From Jaapia argillacea MUCL 33604 (lineage: Eukaryota > Basidiomycota > Agaricomycetes > Jaapiales > Jaapiaceae), in assembly GCA_000697665.1 (NCBI GenBank), contig KL197717.1, positions 1,021,950-1,085,949 of the forward strand: 64,000 nucleotides of DNA, written 5' to 3'. The notes below the pieces were generated by a model. It saw nothing but the letters and a program-made list of their open reading frames with translations. It was not told where the DNA came from and did not search any database. The translations under genes were made by a program, and so were the position numbers. Shown here one piece after another: positions 34,192-47,193 of the stretch (position 1 is its first letter; each line of letters begins with the position of its first letter).

Positions 34192-34677
34192 GTTAAGTGG
34201 CCATTCCTGCGGAGCTCATAGGCCAAGTTCTTTTTAGGCTTGGCACTCCTACGCCCGGTGTTCCCACCTCCCCTCGCCGAGAGCTCCCCCCGAAGAATCA
34301 GATATTGAACGACGTGGATTTACAAGAGGGAAACAGAGAGTAGTTCATTTAGGGCCTTGCCACTGATTTGTGGACGTCCTCTCTGCTTGTCTGGCATTTG
34401 GGGCCAAATTGTATGACGAGGTAGCCTCGATCCGTAAGTAATGGTATTTGCACTCGGAGCCAATCCATGACTTTGACTGTGGAAACCCTGCATGCGTAGG
34501 GCACTTAACTTATTCATCGGCAGTGGTTACAGTCCAAATACAACGCGGAGTTGTCATATATATTATTCACGATATTTTCCTCGTTCATCCATCCGTCATT
34601 TACATGGTATACCTAGGGTGCTCGGAGAATCGAAAACTCTGCGCCTCAAGACTCCGGTACTTAATTTACGCTGGGCA
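34192..34677. other. Convergent intergenic region between the two NLR genes
   Basis: 486 bp between stop codons; it carries both 3' flanks and no recognisable gene. Confidence 0.4.
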
Positions 34678-37600
34678 TTACTGTACTCCTCGAACCTCTT
34701 GTAGCTGAGGGAGTTGTGGGTAGTTAGCACGTGGCAAGTGTGTGTGACAAGCCCTATAACGATGAAAATCCAGAATAACCATCCCACCCCGTGCATTCGC
34801 TAAGATGACGTAGCTTCCCGTCGAGGCTTGAAGACACCTGAGATTAACTGGAAGCCAGCAGAGTCGCTTGCGAGCTGTGCCTGGATTGGCTTCAAGGATC
34901 CAACCGTCTTCTAACGAATACACAGGCCACGAGGGATGAGAGATATCGACAAGGCCACTCTGGTAACGGTTGGATGACGTCGTGAAGCCCCATGCCTGGA
35001 AGGGCTCGCCATCCAGACCAGTGACCGAGGTGTCACCCCGCTCGAGCTTATCGTATTCCATCCAGACGGGTTTCGTGCGAGCGATTAATGACCAGTCGGT
35101 GGAATCCCACACCTTGATGATGCCACTTCTCTCAGCTGCGACAATGCGACGGCCGTCTGGTGTGAACGAGACTGAGTGAATCGACCGCGTCCGTCCTGTA
35201 AACTGCAACGTGAAATTGGATAGGCGATCGTCCCAGGACCAAACGCGAACTGTGTTATCATCCGAACCAGAGACAATCTGATTGCCATCAGGGGAAACAG
35301 CAACAGAGGTTACGTGACCCGTGTGGTGTCCTATTAGCTGAAGCTTGTTACCATCCCAAAATCTCACGGAATAGTCCCAGGATCCGGAAACAAAGCGCAC
35401 CGCACTGAGAACATCTTTGGTGGTGCGATTGACGTTAGTAGTCTGAGAGGGGAAGAAAGTGATCGCAGAGACACAACGGGTGTGTCCCTCAAATGTCGAG
35501 ATATAACCCATGCCGGGTGACCACAGCCTGATCGTCGTGTCAAAGGACCCTGAAAGGATATAGATTGGTCCGCCAGGGGGAAATTGGGCAACTGCTACGG
35601 CATCCACCTCGCTGGAATGACCCCGAAAGATGGAGACCTCAGTGAGTTGTTCCCTGCTCCAGCAGTACACGTCGTGAGAGGAACGTGATGTGAACACGAT
35701 CAACCGATTGTCTGGAGAAAACTGAACTGAAGTAGCGAAACGACATTCCTCCAGTTGCTTGGAGGAGGGTCGGGAGATATCCCACAAACGAATAGTGGTA
35801 TCTGCTGATCCAGAGGCGATTTGGAAAATATCCGAGTATGGACTTGCGGAGGTTAATGTACCGAATGGAAGAGCGGTGTGAGGGGACGATGCAACAGCTG
35901 TAACTCGATCATTATGACCCCAGAACGTGTTGAGAACGGTTCCATTGTACGCATCCCAGATGCGGACCGTTTTGTCGTTGGACCCGGTGATGATATACCG
36001 TCCAGAAGGGGAGAACACGGCCGAATTGACCTCACCACCATGCCCCTTCAAGGTGCGGAGGCAAACGCCAGTGACTATATCCCATACCCGCACCGTCGAA
36101 TCCCAAGACGCGGAAAGAGCCAACTGATCTCCTTTGTCTACAAAGAGCGAGACGGGGTTGGGGGAATGTGTGAATTTCGGAGAGATTGCGACAGATGAAA
36201 CCAATCTCGAGTGACCCTTTAGAAGGTGGACTCGTCTCTTGATTAGACCCATTTCACCAACGGCGGCCGACATGTCATCCGATCCTGAGATAAAGTGGGA
36301 ACCATGGTCCGAGAACGAGATGGTCCTCACAGCACCCGAGTGCATAGTGAACGAACCCCCAGGCAAATGCGTGCGATTATTCCACACTTGAACCGTACCA
36401 TTCCCGAATCCGAGTGCGAAAAGGTTGCAGCCATTCGACAAGGCCATCGAACACACAGGTACGCGGGGCACATCCGGACTCTGCCCCAAGGCAGAATCTA
36501 CAAGGCGAAGAACATGTCCATGATCAAGGATGTTTTTGTGATCAAAACCAATGATACGAGTGCTAAATGCAGATAGTGCAATAGCTGTGTTGAGATTTGC
36601 AATGCGGTGTTGGTCTGCGTCCAGCGCTCGGCTTTGGCCATTCACGGTTTCGGTGTCATCCTCGACAAGATTACCGGTGATTGAATTCCACAGACATGCA
36701 TCAGATGCCGAGGCGGAGATGATATGGCCGCCGTCATCGGAGAACTTCAAGGCCACTACCTCCGAACTATGGGCCTCCATGACCTTCAGATCCGAACTCC
36801 AGTGGTCCACCGATCCGCACTTAACAATGACGGTTTCAGAAAAATCAGGATGCGAGCGGTAAGACTTGTAGAGGGAAGACTGGCGGGGTATAAAAGGGAG
36901 GGCAGAATAATAAATTTGCAACGGGGAGGCACAGAGGGCGGGGAAAAATGTGACGATAAGTCGTTCGCAATCGAGTAACTTTGTGACGATGTCGGGGGCT
37001 CGGTCTCTCCCACACTGAAAGGGTACATTAAGTTACATAACCTCACGGATTCAGTCCAAACAATCACCTTCAATACATGCTGGGCGAGTTTTAATGATTT
37101 GATTGCATGGTATAGCGCATAGGGGCCAAAGGAGGAGCATACTTCGATCCAATGGAGAAGGTCCCTGGAACAGAAGCTGTTGAGGTCCGCAAGGATATCA
37201 TCGGTTATGAGGCATCTTGATAGATGTGTCGCCCAATGGAAGCACGCATACCGTATATGCTCCTTGATGGACTGTTGGATCCGTCGTCGTTCCAAGTCAT
37301 CCATCTCCCCATTCAAAACCCCAGGGTCAGTGATGGAGGACGTGTTTCGTGTCAGACCTTGCATCGTAATGAGACATCGATGTAGGAGAATGGTGTGACC
37401 TATTTGACGATCGATCGCGAACTCGGGGACAAGTTTACGGCAAGACTTGCTTGCGACAAAATCGGCAAAGCTGGGGTGGATAAGGTGTATCGGCTGATCT
37501 TCATGAATACCGGGAACGGAGACCACTGATCCTAGCGGTGCTAACGCGCGGTGAACGGTATCCGGGGGGAAGGAGAGCAGTTTGTCAAGGGAAAAGGGAG

Positions 37601-39604
37601 AAAGGGAGTCTTGTAAGACGGTAAGGGAAACAAGCGTGGTGCGGAGAGGGCGTGACAACTGTGGTGATATGCGTAGAGGGCGTGACGACTGTGGTGATAT
37701 CTTCTGCAGTGCAGTTTCTAGCACTTGCTGGTACAACGTGTTCAACTTCTTTCGGGGTTCGGAAGAAGTTTCAAATCGCATTGCTTGGATGAGATTCGCC
37801 ACGTCTCTCGACACTGCATTGCTGCCCAGGTGGTCAGCGAATATTCTGGCGAAGATGAAGAGTCCACCAGCCAGGTTCGCGACCTTGGAAACGTCTTGCT
37901 GAACGACTTCAGGCGAAGGTGACGTGTTAAGCCTTCCCCGTAGATAATACTGAATATCCTCGTGAACACCATCCTCTGTGCCATCTAAGACGATAGTCCC
38001 CGCGACGCCGCCCAGTTTGCCTCCCTTCTGGAAATAGCTCGATATCTTCCCTTCGGGCCTGCCGGTAATCAAGAACTTCAGTGGTGAGAGTTCTGTGGCC
38101 CGCTCGGAGAGAGCATCCAAGATATGTGCTGCGCCCTCACACTCATCGATCGCATCCAGCACGATGACGAAGGGACGGATGTGGCCTTCCGACCTCGTGT
38201 GAGTAAGTGGGTTTACGATGAGGTCATCGAGCTGTTTCAATGCTTTCAGGTGCACGATGGTCAGGTCCTTTTTGAGAGCATTAGATACCACCCTGTGAAA
38301 AGGCGATACTCCATGATAATTGCTGAATCCCGATTGATGATAGTACCCATCGTATGCTTGACAGAGTTGGTGAGAGATGCTATGGAAAATCCGGACGGCA
38401 CTACGGGATAGCAAATTGTCACGATTGCAGAAGAACGTGGCGCCTAGCACGGAGTCGGCTTTGAATTGGTCGGCAGCACTATATGCGATCGACGTCTTTC
38501 CGGCTCCCATAACTCCATTAATCCATAGAATCCTCCTATCGCCTTCATTAGGGCTCTCAATGTTGGTTGCGGTTGCGTCTCCAGGCAAATAACCAGCCCA
38601 AGATTGGATCAACTTGAGGATTTGGGCTCTGGTGTTAGGAAGGCATCCCTCCCGCCCAATGCTTTCACCCCATTGCGAATTGTACAAAGCTGCACCGGCA
38701 AAGGGGGGCAAAGGCCAGTTTGGATCTAAAGCGATTGTGTCAGTCTTGCAACATCAACCAAGTTTGTCGCGACAAGTCACCTTGCAACGTGACAACAGAG
38801 AGGCCGACCTGAGAAGCACAGCGTTGTCAACAAATATGTCTAGTGACTGATACAACGAGACTGACCTCATTAAGATTATCACGGATGTCACTCAGCTCAC
38901 GCTGGACCTCACTCATCTCGTGTCGCAGTAGCTGTTGCCATGTCAGATCATCACCTAGCCAGGAGCCGCGAAACTTACCTGGACAGCATACTCTCTGGCG
39001 ATTTCCCCTTCGACCTGGCAGAGTGTGAATGTGAGAGGTGCAGAAACCTGTTGACAAGTGACATACTATGAAAGTTTTGACGGCATCCTGAATTGTCGTT
39101 CGGAGTCTGATCATGACCTTCTTGTCCATCTTGTTCCTAATCACACGAAATACAAAGTTATTGCCACCAAGTTTCTGCACCTCCTTCTCAACAGGATCCA
39201 ACGCTCTGAAGCGGAGTTAGCGACGCCGACCCGGAGTACGCCAACGATGAGATCGAGCGACATACGCGCAGAATCGATCAACTCGGTGTTTAAGGGTTTG
39301 CCATCCATCGTCCTCTCCGGGATCGGCATCTTTCAACACTTGCTCCCACGTGGAAATAAAATGAGCCAGCTCCTCAAGATCGTCGGCGTTGTATAATGCA
39401 CCCTTGAGTTCTATCAGGACTTGAGAGGGTAAAATCGACAACTAGGTGACTCACATCGATCCCGTTCAAAACCACTTGGAGTCCTTTCAACGCGACATTA
39501 AGACCGGGAACGGGGATCAAACCCGTGAGGGAACGAAGAGCTTGGAGTACCAGGTCAACGCCGCCGATAGCAGTCTGTGCTCGAGCACGGCTGGGAGTCG
39601 TCAT
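34678..39604 (-). CDS. NLR-like STAND protein: MLKL-type helical N-terminus, NACHT, about 12 WD40 repeats (NLR-2)
   Basis: Exons 39604-39455, 39402-39266, 39205-39067, 39014-38979, 38931-38866, 38808-38781, 38725-37068 and 37014-34678 give 1516 residues. The N-terminal 185 residues (LIPVPGLNVALKGLQVVLNG, NADDLEELAHFISTWEQVL, EMSEVQRELSDIRDNLNE) match the four-helix region that basidiomycete NLRs share with the MLKL N-terminus, a membrane-acting death domain in animals and plants. Then PNWPLPPFAGAALYN, NACHT with Walker A GVMGAGKTS (256-264), Walker B PFVIVLDAIDEC and LKFLITGRP, and about 12 WD40 units. The architecture and the C-terminal motif (CWLPVNLRCLQAS against CWLPVDYRHLKAS) show common descent with NLR-1, but the two are clearly diverged. 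Intron positions at the NACHT/WD40 boundary coincide. Confidence 0.9.
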
Positions 39605-41188
39605 GGTTGGAAAGATGACGGAGTAGAAAGGGCAAACGGCCCTCTTTGTCTAAGCTCAAATTACGGTTTGTTATGGACCTATCTCCAGTGATTGCAAAGT
39701 GATTGGCCAGTTCATTTCGAGATGGGTCAGATGTCCATTGCGGTCAAGGGTTTCGAGAGCAGGTGAGCTTATCTGACGGCATGCATGAATATCATGGCAA
39801 GATAGTTTGACGCTGAAATTCAAAAGACGGGTGGTAAACACGAGTGAACATGGTGGATGAAGAAATTTTGAAATTTCGGTCTCCGGCGCGTGTCCGCTTA
39901 GTGGTTCTGATCACCTCCTGTCATGATCAACTATGCCCAAATCCACACAATCCACAATCGTTGAGTCACCCTCACATCCAGTACTATATTTCGAACCAAT
40001 TGCGAAACACGCAGCTTTTTTACGAAGGAACGTTCGCAACCAAAGTTTACGCCAAGTTGAACCGTGGACTCCAACCATGAGGCAAATCAGGATGTCCAGT
40101 GAGGTACGGCACATCGCACAAAATATCGCAGCCTACATGGTAAGGGCTGGTACGAAGTCCTAAAGGTGGAAGATCAAGGACCCTGCGAGCTTTTGCGATT
40201 GTTGACTACTACTCTTTGAATCCTGTGCAGAATGCTCACGGAACTCGGCTCCTCTCATACAAGATTCATCGACGAGCCATGCTCTGTATATTGAAAACAC
40301 GAGATTTTATCGATGGCCAAAGATCGGATAGCGAAAGACAAGGAGGCTAAACAAACATGGATTCGTCTCATATGTAAGTGTATCTTACGCCCAATCTCTG
40401 GCCGGCGCCTTTTGAACGTCGCTAATAATATCTGAGCTTGAAATCACACCGCCCCGGGCGACAGGTAATCCATGCAGCTTAAGACACAACCTGGTTTAAT
40501 TACAGCACAGGCTGTAGCCTCGTGAAGACCATCTTGCATAGCCTTAGCAGAAACGTTGAATCGTCGTTGATGCGCGAACGATCAAACGTCCCGCGGCATG
40601 GAACACATCTTCGTGAGGCATACTAAACCAAAATGTCAGTATTTTCCGTGGGTCAAGCGCGCAAAAACCGCGTTACCTGCAGGCACCTTGGGAAGGTACC
40701 CTTGTCAATGGACGAGCCAATGTTTTTGACGACGAATGAGGGTTGGGTTTCCCCTACAGGTTAGGGTTCAAGCTCAATTTGAAAATGAGCGACTTCAGGT
40801 CCTTGTGTCGCCTTCCCATGTTTTCTTTGTTGTCGAGCGGTCTTGGTCGATTCGGAAGGTTTACTTCACGCCAACCCCCTTCCTCAGATATCAAACTCGA
40901 AGCACGCGCATCTAAACGTGTTCTTCCTATCCATACAGTTGGGTGACGGCGCCTCTCAGGCGCCAAACTTGTCTCAAGCTAAAGCGCTCATTTTTGTTGC
41001 TCGGACCAATGGTCTTCCACGATCATCTAAGTTTCGGAGAACTGACACCATCCGAGTCTCCCATATCGCATCAAGCGCCTGTCACGGCAGACACGCTGTT
41101 CCCGCATTGTCGTCTTATTTCACATAAATGCGAATAGACACTCGAAGTCCCCAACTTTCCTCTGCCCCCAAACCCCTCTGTAGCTTCG
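39605..41188. other. Intergenic region, NLR-2 / helical protein
   Basis: 1.6 kb between two divergent genes. Short open frames only, none with recognisable content; no repeat seen. Confidence 0.4.
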
Positions 41189-43335
41189 ATGTCAGCCCAA
41201 AAGTATTCCCTCTTCGAAGCTCTCACAGCCAAGTCTTCTGCGTCCCCGGACTACCCCGTGACGGACCTGATCGATACTCTCATCAAAGTCTGCGCTCGCG
41301 ATATATGTTCCTTCAAGTTCAATCATCAGACTTCATATACCCTCATCAGTCGCGCACGTGATATTCGAGATGAGATCAATGTCTGTATCCAGGCTGTCCA
41401 GGACCTCCACAATGACAGCGACTGGGATAAATACGATCAATATACGAAGGCTATTGATGATCTGGAAGAGTGAGTTGTATATTCAAATTTCTTTTGCGAT
41501 CTCAAACTCACGTACGAAATCAGTGTGCTCTTGAAGTTCGCTAGATTCTCAGAAGTATATTCACAAGCCTCCCCGCTGTCTTTGGAAAATATAACCGTCC
41601 ACACAATTGTCGATGAGATCAAGAAGTGGAAAGCGGACCAAACAAGTCTCAGAGACCATCTACGAAAACTCCACAAATCTGATGGCGATTTAGTAAGTTG
41701 ACTTCTCTTCCCTTAGCTTAGCCAATTTACTTATACTTCCATAGACGGCTATCAAGCCGGAACGTAGCCAAGATGCAGATCTTTTACTCAGGGAAAATTA
41801 CGACGACTTCAATGTACTTTCGAAATTCTGTGTCAACTTTACGGACCGCACTTGGAACAACGCTCGATATTATTCCGGGTAAGTATTATCACCACTCCTC
41901 CACAGTTCCACAATCCCCACTGACATTAATATTCGTCCTTAGGGCTTCCAAATCTGTGACGAATATTATAGCCTCTATTAAAGTCATTCAAACAACTATC
42001 AGTGGCAAGATCCAAGATCCCTCGGTGAGTTGGTCTTGTTTCTGGCGATATTGATGTTTCCTCATCTGCTTTCTAGATTTCTTCTGCCTTGACCTTCAGC
42101 GTGGAGGCTATGTTGCTGGTTAATCTCGCTGCTAAGATGGCCAAAGATGAAACGGATGGGGAAAAACTGAAGACTTTGAGGTCCGGCAAAGTCTGGAACC
42201 AAGCAGAAAGGTGCCCCTCTCTCCGAGTTCCCACCTCACATCGACTGAAATGATCGACATAGCCTCGTGAATACACTTAAAGCCCACCTTACGGGATCTG
42301 AGCCTACTATTGCCGACCTTAAAACAAAGTGGGAAGAGTTCTTGGCGATACTTAAGGTATGTGCTCAATCCCATCAGGTTCCACAAGTCGTACTCACGTA
42401 TCTTATATTATTTTCATTCAGGGGATTGCGCCTCCAGAACTTTTCCCTCCGAAGAGCTACGTGGATTTGAGGAAGAAGGTTGCCTCGGTCAGGCGACCGT
42501 TCTTCGCACAAGCGATGGCTCTCGTCAAGTTGTCTCGAACCTTGGTGGAGCATATTCAATCCTCTCAAGATCAGAAATTCGTTGATGACGTTGCGGAAAT
42601 CGAAAGGTGGCTTTTACCCCGAATTTATGTCGAATTCGTAACAAATTCCTTTTAGCTTATTCAACAAGTCCTTGGAAACATTCAAGAAGGCTGCGGAGGC
42701 TTTGACGTCCGTGACGGACTTCAACGCAGAGACAGCCCAAGCCATCAATGCTGCATTCACAGACATCAACAATGATATCGGCAAATGCTTCACGAAGTAC
42801 GAGGTGCGTGCGATCCAAAATATGGATCACGAAACGGCGTCGATATCTGAGGACCCCCAAAGCTTTCAGACTGGGCAACGCGTAGCGCCGAAATGTCTGC
42901 AGCCGCAAAGGCTGATAGTGACCGGATGGCTGAGTTCGAGAAGCTCAAAAATGTGAGTCACTTGGCGACCGTCACTCAGGTCCCACCCTGACTTTCGTGC
43001 GGGCAGAAGGCTTCCACAACGGACACCATAAATAACGATACTCAAGTGACAGTACGAATCTCGGGACTTAAATCGTCCGCATGTGGGTGTAGCGTCCTAT
43101 TGCCGACGCCCCTGCCCTCCTAACCAGATTTCTTGTTTCAGATACCGTTAGCGAGAAGACCGCTCTGAGTGCACTGCTCTGGAAGATATCGAGGGAAGAT
43201 GCGGATTCCAACAAGCTTCTGGGGAAAGCCTTCTTCCAAGACAGATCCAACAAGAGGTTGGGTGACGAGACGGAGGTGGGAACCCTATCGAAAGACGGCG
43301 GGGAGGTGGCACTTGTCCTTGCGACCGGTGGCTAG
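41189..43335 (+). CDS. Helical protein with a C-terminal ubiquitin-like (beta-grasp-like) region ending in Gly-Gly
   Basis: Eleven exons (41189-41469, 41524-41692, 41745-41878, 41943-42024, 42077-42210, 42263-42356, 42422-42606, 42656-42803, 42863-42952, 43007-43082, 43142-43335) give 528 residues with every phase kept. Residues 1 to about 435 are almost all amphipathic helix (for example DIRDEINVCIQAVQDL, EIERLFNKSLETFKKAAEAL), with one hydrophobic stretch (ALTFSVEAMLLVNLAAKMA). The last 80 residues change character: TQVTVRISGLKSSAYTVSE, a helix TALSALLWKI, a strand FFQDRSNKRL, and GGEVALVLATGG at the end. That order (two strands, helix, strands, final -GG) resembles ubiquitin. I do not recognise the family. 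The 3' end was copied into the downstream duplication (47138-47193). Exon 10 uses the donor tgtggg at 43083; an earlier donor would break the frame. Confidence 0.75.
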
Positions 43336-46300
43336 ATGGCATCGAATTATGGGTCAGAACCACCCAGTTCGGCGGCAATGGTGAGCGTGACTGTGCTTCC
43401 TGCCAAAGCGAATACTTACTGATTATGAATGGTCAGGGCTGCAAGACGTAATGTATGGGGTGAGAAGTGATGACTCAACATTGAACATTCAGCTACGACG
43501 TAACTACCCTAATATCTCAAACAGTTGGAGAATTCTTTCAAATGGCTTGGCGCTCTGTCATACAACCTCGGTTTTAGCTTCTTGCTTATCCCCACATAAC
43601 TAGCCATGACATCGTACTATGTCTTGGGTGCCTCCTTTTCATTTGAGTCTTATCGCCTCCTCTGTCTACATTTTTTCCGATGTACGGCTCCTTCCCACCG
43701 TCTCAGTTTTACGAGTCACCATGCGGCATGTCTATAGCTACTAGGACACTTTGCAGAAACTGGTTTTCTTCGTGTGTTGTGTCGTCATGGTTGAACAGGG
43801 GCTCAAGAACTGATTCGCCGGCCTCGAAGGTGGCACAGCTGAGAATAAGTATGAGGGAGATATTTTGCCTTGATGGTGTTCCATCAACGGAACGGACGTC
43901 GTCTTACTCTCTAGGTTCCTGTTAATCAAATCTCACAAGATCAGAATCCAGAGTCGGCCATAATTGTGATTATTGCACCCCAGACCCTCTCACATTCGAG
44001 ACACTTTCCTGGCGACGAGCCTTGTCACCTATTGAAAATTATGTCCACCACCGGGGCTACCATCCGTTTCCACCATCTCTTTTTTTTGCTTACGTTCTGC
44101 GGACTACTTTCAGTGTCTATACTCGTATCGGGTATCGCTGGCGGTTGTTGACGGGGGACCGGTGGTGGTGTAGGTTCCGCTGGTACGATGACTTGATCCA
44201 GGACCTGTGGTTGCTGTAGACGAACGATACTCCGTTCATCAGGAACGAGTATCTGAATTGTGCCATAGTCGCCCTGTGTTGTCGGCGGGGGAGACTCTCC
44301 GATAGCTCTATCTTGGCTCAAGGTTGATGGGAAGGATCCTGGCATCATCGAATCGTGTAGTGTTTTGGTATCGAGTTCTACAACCCCGTTGTCTTGAGCT
44401 TCGAAGACGTTCGGCCCCAGTGACTTTGTAGGATTTTCGCCCATTATGGATGTGGAGGCGAAAGGCATTGTCTCGGTTGAGGGCAGTGGAAATCGTGCAA
44501 TCAATTGTGGTTCGAGCTCGGAGGACGAGCGTTTAGGGGATGATTTGTCAGTGTCTTCGACTGATGAAGACCCCCTCAGATTCACTGCCTGCAACTCCAA
44601 GGAGACGACCTCTGATACTGGATGGGCCGCTGAACGTGGGAGGACGACATCGGGAGCACGCGGGGTACCGGATTGGTTTACATCTGGTAATTGGGGTTGT
44701 TTCGGAGCCGACGACGGCGACGACGGATACGCAGTGGGCAACTGCGGTGCCTGCTGCGCAGAGGCAGTCGTAGGAGCTGCTGGGACTGCTGACCGTAGCA
44801 TGGAGAATCGAACGACCTCAACCATCCTAGTTGGAGTCGGCGGGATTGATAGTTGAGATAGAGCCATCCGGGGATTCCGCCATTGTCTCCGCCCTGTGCC
44901 TGTATCGAAATGGCCCTCGTCCTTCTTGTCGTCAGGAGTGGGGGCAAGTGGGGAATGTCGACACGCCAAGATACAACGAGCTTCAGTAGTCCTTAAGATG
45001 GACTCCCATTCAGGTGCTACTACCATGTTGGTGGTTTCGCCCTCTACTACTCCCGGTTGATCGTCCTCTGCTCTTGGGTGATCATCTTCCGGTCTGGTTT
45101 GACGGTCCTGCTCCCCAATCTGTCCCTCTGGCGCGCGGAGTTGCTTGTCGTCCCTGCTACCTCCAGCACTCTGTTTGGAAGAGCACTGGTGGTGCCGTTT
45201 GTTGACAGCCTCGACCGGAAAGAGAGTCCCATCGCTCTCTAAAGATAAGAGACAACTAAACGTGACACCCACAACCCGGAAGAACGCAATCGCACCTTTC
45301 ACTAGATACGTGTCGCCGGCCCTCCAGATGTTACCGATTATCCGAGGGGAAACTTCACATTCTAGGGATATGCGGTGCTCGCGTTCAGTGAGCACTACCA
45401 GAGGATTGTGCTTGTATTCTGTGAGCTTTCCAAGAAGATCCAACGGCTGCAAACTGGTTGTGTGACGCGTTCCGCGTTCCGTAAGGCGGCCATGAAACGT
45501 TTCCAAGGATTTTTCTTGACCACCCAATGGATAGAAGTGCGGGTGGTCTCGTAACTTGACTTTGTTATATGCTGCTAGGACGAAGAGTACTCCATTGATC
45601 CCGGTCGACTGCCCGACTGTCACTTTAATGAGGGGTCTGTGTTAACCCTCATACTTGAGCGGAGGAGGGATGAAGTACCTTCGATACTATCTGCTGTTTC
45701 ATTGGGAGCGGAGCGTAATTGAACTTTGACCGAGATCTCCATAGGTAACTTCTGCGGATATAAGACGTTATCGATATTGCATCGTGAATTTCTACAACAC
45801 ACCTTTGTCAGCGTACTTCGTAGGCTCGTCCAAGCTCTTACACACTTTCGGTCATTCTCCTTTGCGGCCTCCATAGAACATTGGAATTTGTTAATACGAG
45901 TCTAAGAAGTGGGAGTTAGTTTGATGTAGAGTGTCAAGGGGTTTTCTCCGACTTGGGCATCGCAGTCGACTCTCCGAACGAAGGATTCGTAGGAATTTCG
46001 AGCCAACTGAATTTTGTCCTCGACTTGGACATTGCCGCTCTGTTTATATCCTGCCGGTCACTGTGTTGGGACGGGGAATTATCCTCTGGCACTTTCACCA
46101 TTGACTGGATTGCTGTATGAACCTCTTCCAAGACACGGGCTCTGAGTCTGTCAAGAAGATCGAAGGCGCTGTGAATTGTGTCAGAGGGAAAGTAGGCAAC
46201 ACAACGTACTGCCTCAATTCCGCAACATCCTTACAATCATCCGTGAGGAGCTGACGACACGCCTCAATCAGTTGCCGGGCTGTGTCGAAGTTTTCTCGTC

Positions 46301-47122
46301 GGACTCTTGCAACCAACTTCATGCCGTGGGTAAGGGTTTTTTTGCTGGTCTCTTCAACCATTGTGCGCAAGCAAACGATGGGAAAAGGAACAAGAGATCA
46401 TGGAGACGGAGGGGAGAATTGTGGGCGTTGACTTGAGCACCTCAAGCTGACCGCCATGCGGAAGTCTGCAGGCTTTGAGTTTGGCAAGAAGTGGGAATGC
46501 TCCACAGGCGCTTACAGGTAGTTTGACGAACCAGGCTCGTTTAATTTACTGGATCAAAGGAGCGTCAAAGCCATAAGGAATAGCGCCGTTAAGCGAGACG
46601 CTGACCTAAGAATTGGCTCGATTTTTGGGTGGGATGCCTTCACAACACACCTCTGAGATGGAGGTGGCACAAGATTTGGCGCCCAAGTTCCCGTGCGGTT
46701 GTGACGTGGTGCATAGTACTATAATAGTGAATAGTGACTAGTGACTCGCCGTGATAACGTTGCGTAGCGTCCGATTTCCGAGTGTGACGTCTCTCGAAGT
46801 ACCAAAACCATCCTAAGGCTCGATTTTTTTGGTCGGAGAGTGTTTATAGTTGTACTAATACTTATGTGCTGTGGTACTCGAGCTTCGGAATTCACCGAAC
46901 AGTTCTGTGGCGAGTCACGGTGCTTATTGCGTAACCTTGAATACTTATGTGGGGACGGTCTCTTACAGTCTCTCAGTCTGACGATACTGTAGCATTCAGG
47001 TATCATTTGCGTATCACCTATGGATCCCAGCTCGGCGACCAAGTCACTGTTGAAGCCCGTTAGTAACTTCTTGACTTATGGATACTTAGTCTCCGGCCAG
47101 AACGGAGTGCTGAATCTACTGA
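43283..47122. repeat. Tandem segmental duplication, first copy
   Basis: Runs from inside the last exon of the 528-residue gene (ccctatcgaaagacggcg) through the - strand gene at 44025-46361 to ctccggccagaacggagt. The next block (47138-50665) repeats the same order head to tail. The coding exons are best conserved; the flanks have many indels. Confidence 0.85.
44025..46361 (-). pseudogene. Helical / beta-grasp-like protein, copy 1, probable frameshift
   Basis: Exons by comparison with copy 2: 46361-46210, 46147-45953, 45901-45803, 45748-45679, 45622-44025. It begins MVEETSKKTLTHGMKL (copy 2: MVNKVGNKSLTHGMKL), then MRRENFDTARQLIEAC-type helices, RAWTSLRSTLTK, the strand LPMEISVKVQLRSAP, and TVGQSTGINGVLFVLAAYN. 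Exon 2 is 195 nt against 193 in copy 2; the net +2 moves the reading frame, although the sequences on both sides stay protein-like (EEVHTAIQSMVKV before, LARNSYESFVRRV after). Either the gene is broken, an unrecognised splice repairs the frame, or the assembly has an error. The 532-codon last exon is open: a Pro/Ser/Gln-rich, probably disordered tail with a short basic-aromatic end (KKKRWWKRMV). Confidence 0.6.
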
Positions 47123-47137
47123 TGAGTGTTGCTGCGT
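46362..47137. other. Upstream flank of copy 1
   Basis: Promoter side of the - strand gene; matches 50,160-50,660 in the second block. No gene supported. Confidence 0.4.
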
Positions 47138-47193
47138 CCCTATCGAAAGACGGCGCGGGGAGGGTGGCACTTGTCCTTGCGACCAGTGGCTAG
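47138..47193 (+). pseudogene. Copied 3' tail of the 528-residue gene
   Basis: Encodes LSKDGAGRVALVLATSG and a stop, against LSKDGGEVALVLATGG in the full gene. Only this 3' end was included in the duplicated block, so it has no start and is presumably not expressed. The final Gly-Gly has become Ser-Gly. Confidence 0.8.
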
